Position numbers and translations under genes: made by a program
Notes under the pieces: generated by a model
What the model was told of the DNA's origin: nothing
Seen by the model: the letters and a program-made list of their open reading frames with translations, nothing else
The model's database searches: none
NCBI RefSeq assembly: GCF_900167975.1
Contig: NZ_FUZU01000001.1
Location: forward strand, 1,956,580 to 2,020,579
DNA: 64,000 nucleotides
DNA from: Ohtaekwangia koreensis
GTDB lineage: Bacteria > Bacteroidota > Bacteroidia > Cytophagales > Cyclobacteriaceae
Direction: 5' to 3'
In this document: positions 16,841 through 26,463 of the stretch, piece after piece
How positions within the stretch are numbered: the stretch's first letter is position 1
Layout of the letters: every line of letters begins with the position of its first letter

Positions 16841-17998
16841 TTAATTTTTCTTTGCGTTGATCAGCTTATACACTTCACTCCCCGCCAACAGAAAGCATCC
16901 CAATCCATAATCTTCAAAGTTAGGAACAGAGGTATAGGTTACAGGTTGTCCGTCTTTGGGTTCTTTGCCCGTACCTTGCATATACCCCAGGAAACCGTTC
17001 TCATGTACTGCTTCTTTAACCATTCCATTCCATCCTTTGGTTATGATCGGCTGATACTTTTTCGCATCGAGGTAGCCGTTGTTTATTCCCCACGCCATAC
17101 CATATACAAATAAAGACGTACCCGATGTCTCTTTGCCTCCATAATTAGTAGGGTCATGAAGACTGGCGTTCCAGAATCCGTCTTTGCGTTGAATAGGAGC
17201 GAGAGCAGCGGCCATCACTTTAAAATCGTCTTCATATTGCTTCCGATGAGGAGCATCTTTCGGTATTGTGGCAAGCACACGAACAAGCGCTGCGAACACC
17301 CATCCGTTACCACGTGACCAGTAACAATCTTCTCCATTAGGTTCTTTATAGGGAGGATCGAAATCTTTATCTCTCCACCACAAATTATCTTTAGGATTGA
17401 ACAATCCATTGTCGCCATGCTTGTTGCGGGTATACATATACATTTCATACATGCGCTCACTATAGGCAGGATCATTATAGATCACACTAAGCTTTGCAAA
17501 TACAGGCATCGCCATTTGTATAGCATCTACCCAATTCCAATCATCAATTTTATCTGTGCGCATCATGCTATCAATGGAAGCCTTGATTTTTTCAATCTTG
17601 AAGGGCTTCGGGTCCATCTGGTATAGATCTATATACGTCTGACCTGCACATTGATTATCAGCATTGCGCGTATACGTTTCACCATCGCGTAAATCCCATT
17701 TATGAAAATCAGCCCAGCGAACAGCATAGTCGAGATCTTCAGGTTTAGGATCAAGGGCATAGAGCGCCATCAGCCCTTCATAGTATACCGCACGTGTCCA
17801 GATATTGCTGGCACGCGATCTTTCATGTACCATGCGCTTCCCTACATCCGGCCATTTATTTTTGAAATAGCCATTCGTGAGATGCATTACTTCCAGAACC
17901 TTATCAGGGGCAGGTAATTTCTTTTGTGCCTGAAGTGAACTGCAGGTAATAAACAGCAGGAGCGCTAATAAAGGCAGACGCTTGATGGCAATGATCAT
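16841..17998 (-). CDS. GH105-like unsaturated rhamnogalacturonyl hydrolase
   Basis: A 385-residue exported enzyme with signal peptide ending SSLQAQ (about residue 25). The rest is an (alpha/alpha)6 barrel of the GH88/GH105 type (YteR/YesR). The proposed catalytic Asp is Asp158 in WVDAIQMAMPVF; RGNGWVFAALVRVL and TSGTSLFVYGMAWGIN are other family blocks. The enzyme hydrates the 4,5-unsaturated galacturonic acid at the end of lyase-made pectin fragments, commonly next to rhamnose. It is divergent from the six-hairpin gene across 152 bp with an imperfect inverted repeat, and the rhamnose operon nearby fits rhamnogalacturonan as the source. Confidence 0.88.
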   Translation of the reverse strand: MIIAIKRLPLLALLLFITCSSLQAQKKLPAPDKVLEVMHLTNGYFKNKWPDVGKRMVHERSRASNIWTRAVYYEGLMALYALDPKPEDLDYAVRWADFHKWDLRDGETYTRNADNQCAGQTYIDLYQMDPKPFKIEKIKASIDSMMRTDKIDDWNWVDAIQMAMPVFAKLSVIYNDPAYSERMYEMYMYTRNKHGDNGLFNPKDNLWWRDKDFDPPYKEPNGEDCYWSRGNGWVFAALVRVLATIPKDAPHRKQYEDDFKVMAAALAPIQRKDGFWNASLHDPTNYGGKETSGTSLFVYGMAWGINNGYLDAKKYQPIITKGWNGMVKEAVHENGFLGYMQGTGKEPKDGQPVTYTSVPNFEDYGLGCFLLAGSEVYKLINAKKN

Positions 17999-18053
17999 AG
18001 TGATGAACGATGATTTAGATTATAACTCAAGGTAAAAGATGCCTTGTCAATAA

Positions 18054-18080
18054 CTTTCGGGTACTGTCCTGTATCGAAAG
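18054..18080. promoter_or_regulatory. Imperfect inverted repeat between divergent glycosidase genes
   Basis: CTTTCG at 18054-18059 pairs with CGAAAG at 18075-18080; the arms extend inward with TAC/GTA after one or two mismatched bases. It lies midway between the divergent starts at 17998 and 18151 and could be a shared operator or a leader hairpin. No known factor is recognised. Confidence 0.35.
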
Positions 18081-18150
18081 CGTCAGTGGTATAATATTCC
18101 TTTTCTTTTTGTTTTGAATTGATGACTTTTATTTAAGATCATTTGTCATT

Positions 18151-20283
18151 ATGAGAGTTGCTATAATAGTATTATGCTGGTTGGTAAATATAGTTTGCTT
18201 GGCGCAGAATGCACCAGTAAAAAGTATTGATCGTTTTTCGTTAGTCAGTCGCCACAACGTGGTATTGAATAAAGTTGATACGTTGGGAGCGCTCTCGGTA
18301 GGGAATGGAGAGTTTGCGTTTACGGCAGATGTTACAGGCCTGCAAACATTTTATAAAGAATATGAAAATGGTATAGCACTCGGAACACAATCACAATGGG
18401 GATGGCACAGCATTCCTCAGGAAAAGAAATATATTTTAAATAATGTAGCAAAGCTGTACGAATCATGCGATGGAACAAAGGCACCGTATGCTGTTCAGCA
18501 ACGGGAAGGAATTGCAGGTGAAGCAACAGAAGCACTTCGCGCGAATCCACATCGGCTACACCTTGGATTGATTGGATTAGTGATGACAAAGGAAAATGGT
18601 GAAGCCGTACAACTTCGGGATATCAAAAACATTCAGCAGCAATTGAATTTGTGGACGGGTACAATCGAAAGTAAATTTGAAGTAGAAGGAAGTGCTGTTA
18701 AAGTAACTACAATTGCGCATCAGGCACAAGATCGCATTGCTGTTCATATAGAGTCACCTTTGATCGCGAAAGGGAAGTTGAAAGTAAATTTCAAATTCCC
18801 CTATGGAAAAGATTGTCATGTTTGCCCCGGATATGATTGGGAGAAGAATGATCGACATCAATCCGTGATAATCAGTCAGCAGAAAGATCTCACGGTTCTC
18901 GCGCGAACGCTGGATACTACAAAGTATTATGTGCAAGTCGTGCATGAAACTTCTGCCTTTACGGAAGAAAAGCCACACTCATTTTTACTGTCTCCAGAAA
19001 AAAATAAATCATTTGATTTTACAGTATTGTTTACAAAAGACAAGCCTGTTAAGGTGTTGGATTTTAAAACTGTAAAAGTTAACAGTATATATACCTGGGA
19101 GAAATTCTGGACGGAAGGTGCAGCTGTTGATTTCTCGGCATGCACCGACCCTCGTGCGAGAGAACTTGAGAGAAGAGTTATACTATCACAATACCTTACG
19201 AAGATTCAATGTGCAGGCTCTTTGCCGCCACAAGAGACGGGCCTTACGATGAATAGCTGGTATGGTAAATTTCATTTGGAGATGCATTGGTGGCATGCAG
19301 CACATTTTACGTTATGGAATCGAAGTGCATTATTAGAGCGAAGTATGCCGTGGTATACGGATGCTATACCGCAAGCAAAGGCAACAGCACAATGGCAAGG
19401 CTATACAGGGGCACGGTGGCAGAAGATGACTGATCCGCAAGGAAATGAAAGTCCTTCCAGTGTAGGTGCATTTATTATCTGGCAGCAACCGCACCCTATA
19501 TATTTTGCTGAACTCTTATACAGGTCTGCGCCCGGTAAAGATAAACTGGAGAAGTATAAAGATATAGTCTTTCAGACAGCGGAGTTTATGGCTTCGTTTG
19601 TGAAGTTGCGTAATGGTAAATATCATCTTTGCCATCCGTTGATACCTGCACAGGAAATTTTTAAGGCGACTGAAACGGATGACCCTGCTTATGAACTGCA
19701 GTACTGGTATTATGGTCTGTCGGTTGCTCAGCAATGGAGAAAAAGATTAGGACTGGAAGAAGATAAAAAGTGGAATGCTATACTCAAGGATCTGGCTCCG
19801 CTTGCAACAGATGCTACAGGGAAATTATATCTTCCCAACAGTACAACACCAACAGCCTATACCGATGATTTTTTCCGAAGAGATCATCCCGCTGTAGTAG
19901 GTGCATTCGGGTTTCTTCCGTTCAACGATCGGATCGATATAGCGCTGATGAAAAACACGTTTGATGAAATTATAGAACATTGGCAATGGGAAACGACCTG
20001 GGGATGGGATTATCCGCTCATGGCAATGACAGCGGCAAGACTTAATAAACCTGAGCAGGCAATTGAAATGCTGTTGTTAAATACACAAAAGAATACCTAC
20101 CTGGTAAATGGACACAATTATCAGGATGCACGCTTGCGGCTATATTTGCCAGGTAACGGTGGACTGCTCTCCGCTATAGCGATGATGACTGCAGGATGGG
20201 ATGGAAGCACAGAGACAAATCCCGGCTTTCCGAAAGATGGTAAATGGAATGTACGATGGGAGGGATTGAAGAAGATGCCATAG
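18151..20283 (+). CDS. Exported six-hairpin glycosidase-like protein, unknown specificity
   Basis: A 710-residue protein with signal peptide MRVAIIVLCWLVNIVCLAQ. The N-terminal part (about 25-325) is beta-rich and opens SLVSRHNVVLNKVDTLGALSVGNGEFAFTADVTGLQTF, the style of the N-terminal beta-sandwich of GH65/GH95-like enzymes. The second half is alpha-helical with NSWYGKFHLEMHWWHAAHFTLWNR, SSVGAFIIWQQPHPIYFAELLYR and WQWETTWGWDYPLMAMTAARL, which look like the acidic and aromatic active-site blocks of an (alpha/alpha)6 glycosidase. I cannot name the family. Its place beside GH105 and the rhamnose operon suggests it acts on a rhamnose-containing glycan. Catalytic residues are not assigned. Confidence 0.6.
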   Translation: MRVAIIVLCWLVNIVCLAQNAPVKSIDRFSLVSRHNVVLNKVDTLGALSVGNGEFAFTADVTGLQTFYKEYENGIALGTQSQWGWHSIPQEKKYILNNVAKLYESCDGTKAPYAVQQREGIAGEATEALRANPHRLHLGLIGLVMTKENGEAVQLRDIKNIQQQLNLWTGTIESKFEVEGSAVKVTTIAHQAQDRIAVHIESPLIAKGKLKVNFKFPYGKDCHVCPGYDWEKNDRHQSVIISQQKDLTVLARTLDTTKYYVQVVHETSAFTEEKPHSFLLSPEKNKSFDFTVLFTKDKPVKVLDFKTVKVNSIYTWEKFWTEGAAVDFSACTDPRARELERRVILSQYLTKIQCAGSLPPQETGLTMNSWYGKFHLEMHWWHAAHFTLWNRSALLERSMPWYTDAIPQAKATAQWQGYTGARWQKMTDPQGNESPSSVGAFIIWQQPHPIYFAELLYRSAPGKDKLEKYKDIVFQTAEFMASFVKLRNGKYHLCHPLIPAQEIFKATETDDPAYELQYWYYGLSVAQQWRKRLGLEEDKKWNAILKDLAPLATDATGKLYLPNSTTPTAYTDDFFRRDHPAVVGAFGFLPFNDRIDIALMKNTFDEIIEHWQWETTWGWDYPLMAMTAARLNKPEQAIEMLLLNTQKNTYLVNGHNYQDARLRLYLPGNGGLLSAIAMMTAGWDGSTETNPGFPKDGKWNVRWEGLKKMP

Positions 20284-20312
20284 TATAACTTGTAGATATA
20301 GCGTTCATATAG

Positions 20313-21695
20313 CTATAATATACTTGCTGCAAATTTATTCAGTCCTGATATTGTACTCTGCTTTTTGCCGGATTGCATAATCATGGCAGCACCATGTGCG
20401 GAACCAAGTGGCATATGCGAAACTTCAATGGTATACTCCGGCAGATAAAACTGAATCAGCTTTATGAAAATTTCATTGTCGATAAAGCCACCATCGATGT
20501 ATATTTTGGTAACGCTTGATTTCCCCAGCGCAAGCTTTGTGGAGGCAACTTGCAGTTGTGTTAGTCCCCAGATTACATGATGGTAAGCTTCTTCATAGGT
20601 AGTAAACTTCTCAGGCTGCCAATTGTTTTCGGGAAATATATCCTTTACTAATAGCGGATTGTTTAACGTGGACGGATAAAACGTGGACTTCATTTTACCT
20701 TCCTGAATTTTCTCCATGAAGGAAGGGTCCAGTTTAATCTGCTTATAGTAACGTGCTTCCTTCTGAAATATAGTGTTGAGTATCTGGAGATGATGATCAA
20801 GTTCATGACCGAGAAACAACCGCGATGCCTTCACTGGTTTACCCTGAATGGTTAAGTAATTAAGACAGTCCCGGTTTAATTCATCCGCTGTTAGAGGATC
20901 CGTTGTGAAAGGATTTAGGGTAATGCTCCAGGTACCGGTGGAGATAAGCGCGAACGGTTCGTGCGTACGCATCATGTAAGCTGCCAACGCAGAAGAACTA
21001 TCATGAACGCCTACACCAACTTCGGTAGCGTGTCCACCGATGATTGTTTGAAACGTAGTGGTAGCAGGAACAATTTCCGGAAGCAAGTGCTCAACGTGTT
21101 CATCACGCACCCAAGCATGATATTGATTTAGCGAGAAATCCCATAGCTTAGTATGACATCCAATGGAGGTTGGTTCGCTTACTAATTTTCCTGTAAAGAG
21201 ATAGGAGAGATACTGCGGAAAATGTAGAGTATATTTTACTTGTTTAAAGAGCTCGGGCTTTGTGTACCTTAGCCAGTATAGCTGTAACCCCGAGTTTAAC
21301 ATACCCAAAGAGGGAGACGCTGTAAAAAGGTTATGGTCACTCTCCGGATATTTCGAATAAAATTTTTTAATAAGCTCTTCCGGAAAGGGCTTCAGGTAAT
21401 TATACAACGGTGTAACGGGTTTGCCATCTTCACCAAGGTGAACCAGCGTAGCCCCATAGGTTGAAAAATTCAAACGCTTCAATTGATATTCACCGGACGA
21501 AGTTATTTTTCGCACGGTACTTTGTATCCAGTTGCTGAGTACATATATATCATCGCACTCAAAACCATCATCATCGGTTGCCAGCGGAAGTTTGAAGTAT
21601 TCATGATGAAGCTCCTGAAGATCTTCATCGAAAAGAAAAAACTTCTTGTTGGTCTTTCCGATATCGAAAATAGCCGTAACGGATTTTGTCATCAT
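20313..21695 (-). CDS. rhaB: FGGY carbohydrate kinase, probable rhamnulokinase
   Basis: A 460-residue FGGY kinase. The N-terminal phosphate loop reads IFDIGKTNKKFFLFD and the ATP-side loop ISTGTWSITLNPF, followed by YIDGGFIDNEIF near the end. It is shorter and more divergent than enteric RhaB, but this DIGKTN subgroup is regularly found with Bacteroidota rhamnose genes. The ATG overlaps the stop of the isomerase gene by one base (TGATG), so translation is coupled. The context gives the role: phosphorylating L-rhamnulose to L-rhamnulose 1-phosphate in the cytoplasm, between the isomerase and the aldolase. Substrate is inferred from neighbours. Confidence 0.8.
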   Translation of the reverse strand: MMTKSVTAIFDIGKTNKKFFLFDEDLQELHHEYFKLPLATDDDGFECDDIYVLSNWIQSTVRKITSSGEYQLKRLNFSTYGATLVHLGEDGKPVTPLYNYLKPFPEELIKKFYSKYPESDHNLFTASPSLGMLNSGLQLYWLRYTKPELFKQVKYTLHFPQYLSYLFTGKLVSEPTSIGCHTKLWDFSLNQYHAWVRDEHVEHLLPEIVPATTTFQTIIGGHATEVGVGVHDSSSALAAYMMRTHEPFALISTGTWSITLNPFTTDPLTADELNRDCLNYLTIQGKPVKASRLFLGHELDHHLQILNTIFQKEARYYKQIKLDPSFMEKIQEGKMKSTFYPSTLNNPLLVKDIFPENNWQPEKFTTYEEAYHHVIWGLTQLQVASTKLALGKSSVTKIYIDGGFIDNEIFIKLIQFYLPEYTIEVSHMPLGSAHGAAMIMQSGKKQSTISGLNKFAASIL

Positions 21696-22978
21696 CAGAG
21701 TCCTGTCGATACAGTTTTAAGTCCGCGTTCCTGGATGAGCTGCTTCCGTACATTCAGGTTTCTGAACAGTGTGATCGGATGCAACGCAGCCCCTGCACGC
21801 CTGCGTGCTTCAGCAATCAACGGCCGCACATCTGTTCTATAGGCGTGTTGCAGAATTTCCTGCGCCTGTGTTGCGTCATTATTTTCGCGCGCTGCTTCCA
21901 GTTCCTCTTTGTTTACCAGCAGTGCTTGTGTATAGGCAAGCTTGATGGCCTCTACCGATTGAAGTAAATCTTCGAGCGGGTCTTTAACATTATGACTTGC
22001 ATCGATCATCCACGCAGGCGGTGGATTGATAGAAGCAGGATCTTCCATACCATATACCAGCTCATTAAAAATCAGAAAGAGCTGATAGGGTTTTATACTT
22101 CCAACGGTAAGGTCATCATCGCCATACTTGGAATCATTAAAATGGAAACCACCGAGCTTGCCTTCCATCATCAGCGTAGCTACAATCTGCTCTATATTTG
22201 TATTCGGCAGGTGATGACCCAGGTCAACAAGGCAATATGCTTTCTTGCCAAGTTTACTGGCCAGCAGATGAGAGGTTCCCCAATCCTGTATAACCGTAGA
22301 ATAGAAGTATGGTTCGTAAGGCTTATACTCGATGAACATCTGCCAGTCATCGGGGAGCGCGGTATATATTTCCTTTAGGGATTCAAGTGTGCGCTGAAAA
22401 GCCTTTCTGAAATTCTGCTGACCCGGAAAACACGTTCCGTCCGCCAGCCATACCGTTAGCGCTTTCGAGCCCAGTAATTCACCATGCTTGATCACGTCAA
22501 CATTGTGTTCTATAGCCAGCTTCCTCACGGCCTTGTCACTGTGTGAAAGCGAACCATATTTATAGGATAACTCCTGATCGGCCTGGTCCTGAAATGTATT
22601 TGAATTGACGGCATCAAACACAAGGTCATATTCCTTGGCGAGTGATTTTATAGCTTTCGCATCTTTGGGTATATCCCAAGGTATATGCAACGATATAGCA
22701 CCGCTGGAGCGATTGATCGCATGCAGCAAGCCTACATCTGCAATTTTTTCTTCAAGACTTCCCGGTTCACCACCACCTGAGAAACGCGAGAAGCGAGTAC
22801 CACCCGTCCCAAGAGCCCAACTGGGTATAGCAATTTGCAAAGCAGCTATCTTGGCAAGAATACGTTCTACATCGTGCCCTTCTGTCGTAAGCCTGTCAGC
22901 TATAAATGAAAAACCGGATTGATGTTTATCGTGAAGTTTTTTATTGTGATCCTGAATAAGTTGCTTGTCGAGTTTCAT
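21695..22978 (-). CDS. rhaI: L-rhamnose isomerase, Pseudomonas stutzeri type
   Basis: A 427-residue TIM-barrel sugar isomerase, matching the roughly 430 residues of the P. stutzeri-type enzyme. Signature blocks: IPSWALGTGGTRFSRFSGGGEPGSLEEK near the N-terminus, WLADGTCFPGQQNF, MFIEYKPYEPYFYSTVIQDWG (metal-ligand Glu), LVDLGHHLPNTNIEQIVATL (Asp, His) and GGFHFNDSKYGDDDLTVGS (His, Asp). It interconverts L-rhamnose and L-rhamnulose using a divalent metal. I chose the ATG of MKLDKQLIQ; an upstream ATG adds eight residues. It is the middle gene of the aldolase-isomerase-kinase operon, 83 bp after the aldolase stop. Confidence 0.9.
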   Translation of the reverse strand: MKLDKQLIQDHNKKLHDKHQSGFSFIADRLTTEGHDVERILAKIAALQIAIPSWALGTGGTRFSRFSGGGEPGSLEEKIADVGLLHAINRSSGAISLHIPWDIPKDAKAIKSLAKEYDLVFDAVNSNTFQDQADQELSYKYGSLSHSDKAVRKLAIEHNVDVIKHGELLGSKALTVWLADGTCFPGQQNFRKAFQRTLESLKEIYTALPDDWQMFIEYKPYEPYFYSTVIQDWGTSHLLASKLGKKAYCLVDLGHHLPNTNIEQIVATLMMEGKLGGFHFNDSKYGDDDLTVGSIKPYQLFLIFNELVYGMEDPASINPPPAWMIDASHNVKDPLEDLLQSVEAIKLAYTQALLVNKEELEAARENNDATQAQEILQHAYRTDVRPLIAEARRRAGAALHPITLFRNLNVRKQLIQERGLKTVSTGL

Positions 22979-23061
22979 ACTTAAAAATTTATAGGTCATC
23001 AAAATCCATCACTTAAAACATGAAGGATGCAATCCGTTTTTATTTAAGAATAACTATATAC

Positions 23062-25170
23062 TTATCGTACAAAGGCAGCTGCTACACCACCGTCCACGTT
23101 TATAATGTTACCGGTACTTTTGCTAAGGTGCCCGCCCACCAATACAAATACACCGTTGGCTATATCTTCTGTGGTGATAATCTCATTCATGATGGTACGC
23201 TTGGCATAGAAGGAAGGAAGCTCTTCAACGGTCACCCCGTACGCCTTCGCGCGGCCCGCAGCCCATTCGCCTTCCCAAATTTTACTGCCTTCAATAACAG
23301 CGTCCGGGTTTACTACGTTGACGCGGATTTTTTCTTTTCCGAGTTCAGCAGCAAGCAACCGACTCATGTGTGTTTGAGCAGCCTTCGCGGTTCCATAGCC
23401 TACATTGTTCGGGCCGGCAACCAACGCGTTCTTACTCGCTATATTTACAATGTCGCCTCCGAGATTCTGCGCACGAAGAACTTCAACACCTTCTTTGGAA
23501 ATCATGAACTGTCCTTTTACAATGACATCGTTCAACAAATCCCAGTCTTTCTCGGTTGTCTGTTCAATAGGTTTTGAAATGGCAAGTCCCGCACAATTCA
23601 CAATAATGTCCACACCACCGAAATCAAGTGACGCTTTTTCATAGGCGAGTTGAATGGATTCTGTACTCGTAACATCTACTACTGATCCGGACGCTATATC
23701 CCGTCCAAATTGCTTTGTCGCGTGTTGCAGTGAGGTCTCATTGATATCCGTTAGAAAAACGCAGGCACCTTCACTAGATAATTTCTTCGCGATAGCAAGG
23801 CCTATACCACCCGCACCACCGGTGATCAACGCGATCTTTCTGGAAAGCGGTTTCTCCTTCGGCATGCGTTGTAATTTAGCTTCTTCCAGTAACCAGTACT
23901 CAATGTCAAATGCCTCTTGCAACGGTAGGGCTACATACTCAGAGATCGCCTCTGCACCTTTCATTACATTGATCGCATTGATATAAAATTCACTGGCTAC
24001 ACGTGTAGTCTGTTTATCTTTTGAAAATGAAAACATACCGACACCGGGCCATAGTATAATTACCGGGTTCGGATCGCGCACCGCAGGACTATTGCTATGT
24101 TTATGATCATCGTAATATTTCTGATAGTACTTTCTGTATTCTTCAAAATCTTTATCGAGACCTGCTTTGATTTTTTGTTTGTCGCTGAGGTCAGCGTCCG
24201 ATGGTATATTTAGTACCAACGGCTTTATTTTGGTACGCAGAAAATGATCCGGACAACTTGTACCCAAGGGTGCAAGCTTATCGAGATCTTTACTGTTGAT
24301 GAATTCAAGCACACGTTCATCGTCAGTAAAGTGTCCAATCATTCTGGCATGACTCGATGCAAGCCCCCGCAATACAGGAGCGAGCGCGGCTGCTTGTTTT
24401 ACTCTTTTTTCTTTTGGAAGGGATGTGATTTTATTTCCTCCGAACACGGGTCTCTTTTTGCCATAGTTCTCGAGTAAATATTCGGAAGCTTTATCGATTA
24501 TCTCAAGACTGTTGATATAGCATTCATACGCTGTATCGCCCCAGGTAAATAATCCATGACCACCGAGCATGATACCCCGTATACCCGGATTGTCGTTCAG
24601 CGCTTTTTCTAATTTTAAAGCGAGGTCAAAACCAGGACGCTGCCAGGGAACCCACGCAATTTGTCCACTGAATAATTCGCGCGTGATCTGCTCTCCGTTT
24701 TTGGAAGCCGCAATGGCTATAGCGGCATCCGGATGGAGGTGATCGATATGTTTGAAAGGAAGAAACGCATGAAGTGGTGTATCGATCGAAGGCGCTTTTG
24801 AATTGAGATCATATATACAATGGTTGAATAGTTCCACCATTTCATCTTCATACTGCAACCCACGGTATATATTTTTTAACGAGTGGAGTCGTTCCATATA
24901 TAGCGCAGCCAATCCGCTTTTCGTCAACGTCCCAATGTCACCACCGGACCCCTTCACCCACATGATCTCGGTTTCTTTTTTTGTAAGAGGATCTTTCTCG
25001 ATAGTCTTGCAACTGGTATTGCCCCCGCCATAGTTTGTGATACGAAGGTCCGAACCCAGCAGATTCGAACGGTAGATCAGCAAGCCTACTTCATCATTTT
25101 TCAGCGCAGCTTCCTTGGCCTTGTCCCAGCGATAGTTAACGTGTTGAAATGTTTTTTCAAGGATTTCCAT
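23062..25170 (-). CDS. Bifunctional rhamnulose-1-phosphate aldolase/short-chain dehydrogenase
   Basis: A 702-residue fusion, the usual length of the RhaD_aldol-ADH family. Residues 1 to about 400 are a class II aldolase/adducin domain: NYGGGNTSCK, WVKGSGGDIGTLT, DTPLHAFLPFKHIDHLHPDA (zinc ligand histidines) and MLGGHGLFTWGDT. Residues about 430-702 are a short-chain dehydrogenase: ALITGGAGGIGLAIA (NAD loop), VNCAGLAI, and the catalytic Ser and Tyr region IASKNALVAGPNNVGYGTAKAA. It splits L-rhamnulose 1-phosphate to dihydroxyacetone phosphate and lactaldehyde, then oxidises the lactaldehyde. The start at 25170 (MEILEKTFQHVNYRWDKAK) is chosen over a longer frame without conserved content. First gene of the rhamnose operon. 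Confidence 0.92.
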   Translation of the reverse strand: MEILEKTFQHVNYRWDKAKEAALKNDEVGLLIYRSNLLGSDLRITNYGGGNTSCKTIEKDPLTKKETEIMWVKGSGGDIGTLTKSGLAALYMERLHSLKNIYRGLQYEDEMVELFNHCIYDLNSKAPSIDTPLHAFLPFKHIDHLHPDAAIAIAASKNGEQITRELFSGQIAWVPWQRPGFDLALKLEKALNDNPGIRGIMLGGHGLFTWGDTAYECYINSLEIIDKASEYLLENYGKKRPVFGGNKITSLPKEKRVKQAAALAPVLRGLASSHARMIGHFTDDERVLEFINSKDLDKLAPLGTSCPDHFLRTKIKPLVLNIPSDADLSDKQKIKAGLDKDFEEYRKYYQKYYDDHKHSNSPAVRDPNPVIILWPGVGMFSFSKDKQTTRVASEFYINAINVMKGAEAISEYVALPLQEAFDIEYWLLEEAKLQRMPKEKPLSRKIALITGGAGGIGLAIAKKLSSEGACVFLTDINETSLQHATKQFGRDIASGSVVDVTSTESIQLAYEKASLDFGGVDIIVNCAGLAISKPIEQTTEKDWDLLNDVIVKGQFMISKEGVEVLRAQNLGGDIVNIASKNALVAGPNNVGYGTAKAAQTHMSRLLAAELGKEKIRVNVVNPDAVIEGSKIWEGEWAAGRAKAYGVTVEELPSFYAKRTIMNEIITTEDIANGVFVLVGGHLSKSTGNIINVDGGVAAAFVR

Positions 25171-25206
25171 AATATACTCATTGATTTGAACAGAGTCTGA
25201 GTATCT

Positions 25207-25258
25207 CAAAACTATTATTGATGAATGGCATGCCTGTCCTGCTGTGTGCTGCAAGACA
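25207..25258 (-). promoter_or_regulatory. Candidate promoter and operator of the rhamnose operon
   Basis: On the minus strand TAGTTTTG (complement of 25207-25214) matches the Bacteroidota -7 box TAnnTTTG about 36 bp before the aldolase ATG; no good -33 TTTG accompanies it. Just upstream lies an imperfect inverted repeat, TGTCCTGC at 25235-25242 and GCAAGACA at 25251-25258, seven of eight positions pairing, at the place where a repressor or activator would bind. Confidence 0.35.
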
Positions 25259-25334
25259 AGCCACGAGTAATCTCTATTCAAACGGAACGGTTATCGAAGA
25301 GAAATCCACCTTGGGACTTTCCACGAAAACCCAT

Positions 25335-25364
25335 AAAAAACACCGTGCTACGGGTAGGCACACG
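25335..25364 (-). terminator. Terminator of the GntR-type regulator gene
   Basis: CGTGCTAC at 25344-25351 pairs with GTAG...CACG at 25354-25364 with a small bulge, and six A at 25335-25340 give a U-run on the minus strand. It lies 28 bp past the regulator stop and separates that transcript from the aldolase operon. Confidence 0.6.
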
Positions 25365-25391
25365 ACAAATTAAAATTTCACAACGGCTTTG

Positions 25392-26453
25392 CTAGATCGA
25401 GTTCCTGTTTATAAAGCGGAACGCGTTCTTTACCAACTCTTTTTTCTTCTTTACGATCATATAGGCCGCTGTTTCTCCCATCACCTGGAAATCGGTGGAG
25501 ATTACCGTGATGCCCAGCAAATCTTTTAAGGGAGTGTCGTTATACGAAATGACGCCTATTTCTTTTCCAAGAACAAACTTTCTGTCACGCACTTGTTTGA
25601 TCAGGTTAACAAGGTCATTCTCTTCAATAATGACATACGCATCCTTAGGCTGAAGCTCCATGTCGTTATATACTTCTTCAAGCACCTCAAAATCAAAATC
25701 GAAATCAGAACAGAATTTCTGGAATCCTTGCTGAATCTCGATCGGAAAAGGATATACTGTTTTACGCGGATATACCAGGATCAGTTTGCTATAGTGTCTC
25801 AACAGCTCAACACCTTCCCTCAAGGAATCATATATATCCATTTTGAAGTCCTGGTATACCGAAGCGATGTCTCGTTTTAATTCAGGTAGATAATTGTCTA
25901 ACAGAATCAATTTGTCTTCCGGAATTTTACGCAGGGCATCAATCACGTCACTCGTTATGCTTTGATGCGTGAGGTTTTCGTCTTTGAAATGCGGCATCAC
26001 GACATAGTAATCGTATCTACCAATATTTTCATTCAAGGTGCTGAGGAAAATTTTCGGATCACAATGGTATACATTCAGGTCAACGTGTGCCTGAGTTCCG
26101 AGGCTGTTCACGAATGAATTATATATACCAAGTTTATAGGAGCTGAGTTTATTCATCAGGAACAGAACACTCATCTTGGAAGGCAGCACAGAACGCGCTA
26201 CATAATATCCTTTACCTTTTGCAGATACAATGATCTGTTTTTCTTTCAGCAGGTTATAGGCTTTTTCAACCGTATCGCGCGAGAGATAATATTCTTCACT
26301 GATCTCGTTGATGGAAGGAATGCGCTGGCCTACTGTAAGCAGTCCTTTCTCGATATCTTCTATGATCGAATTTACAATCTGATGATACTTCGGAATACGC
26401 GATTCACTGTCAATCCGGATCGCGTGTACATGTTCCAATTCCTGTGTTCTCAT
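25392..26453 (-). CDS. GntR-family regulator with periplasmic-binding-like sensor domain (rhamnose)
   Basis: A 353-residue transcription factor. Residues 15-85 are a GntR winged helix: KYHQIVNSIIEDIEKG, VGQRIPSINEISEEYYLSRDTVEKAYNLLKEKQII. The rest (about 90-350) is a LacI/PBP1-like ligand-binding domain (VLFLMNKLSSYKLGIYNSFVN, then ILVYPRKTVYPFPIEIQQGFQ and GVISYNDTPLKDLLGITVISTDFQVMGETAAYMI). This is the layout of the Bacteroidota RhaR/AraR-type regulators that replace AraC proteins. It lies upstream of the rhamnose operon on the same strand behind its own terminator and is divergent from the Tat-exported propeller gene, so it probably controls both in response to rhamnose. Ligand is inferred from context. 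Confidence 0.85.
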   Translation of the reverse strand: MRTQELEHVHAIRIDSESRIPKYHQIVNSIIEDIEKGLLTVGQRIPSINEISEEYYLSRDTVEKAYNLLKEKQIIVSAKGKGYYVARSVLPSKMSVLFLMNKLSSYKLGIYNSFVNSLGTQAHVDLNVYHCDPKIFLSTLNENIGRYDYYVVMPHFKDENLTHQSITSDVIDALRKIPEDKLILLDNYLPELKRDIASVYQDFKMDIYDSLREGVELLRHYSKLILVYPRKTVYPFPIEIQQGFQKFCSDFDFDFEVLEEVYNDMELQPKDAYVIIEENDLVNLIKQVRDRKFVLGKEIGVISYNDTPLKDLLGITVISTDFQVMGETAAYMIVKKKKELVKNAFRFINRNSI

Positions 26454-26463
26454 GCTGATTTAG

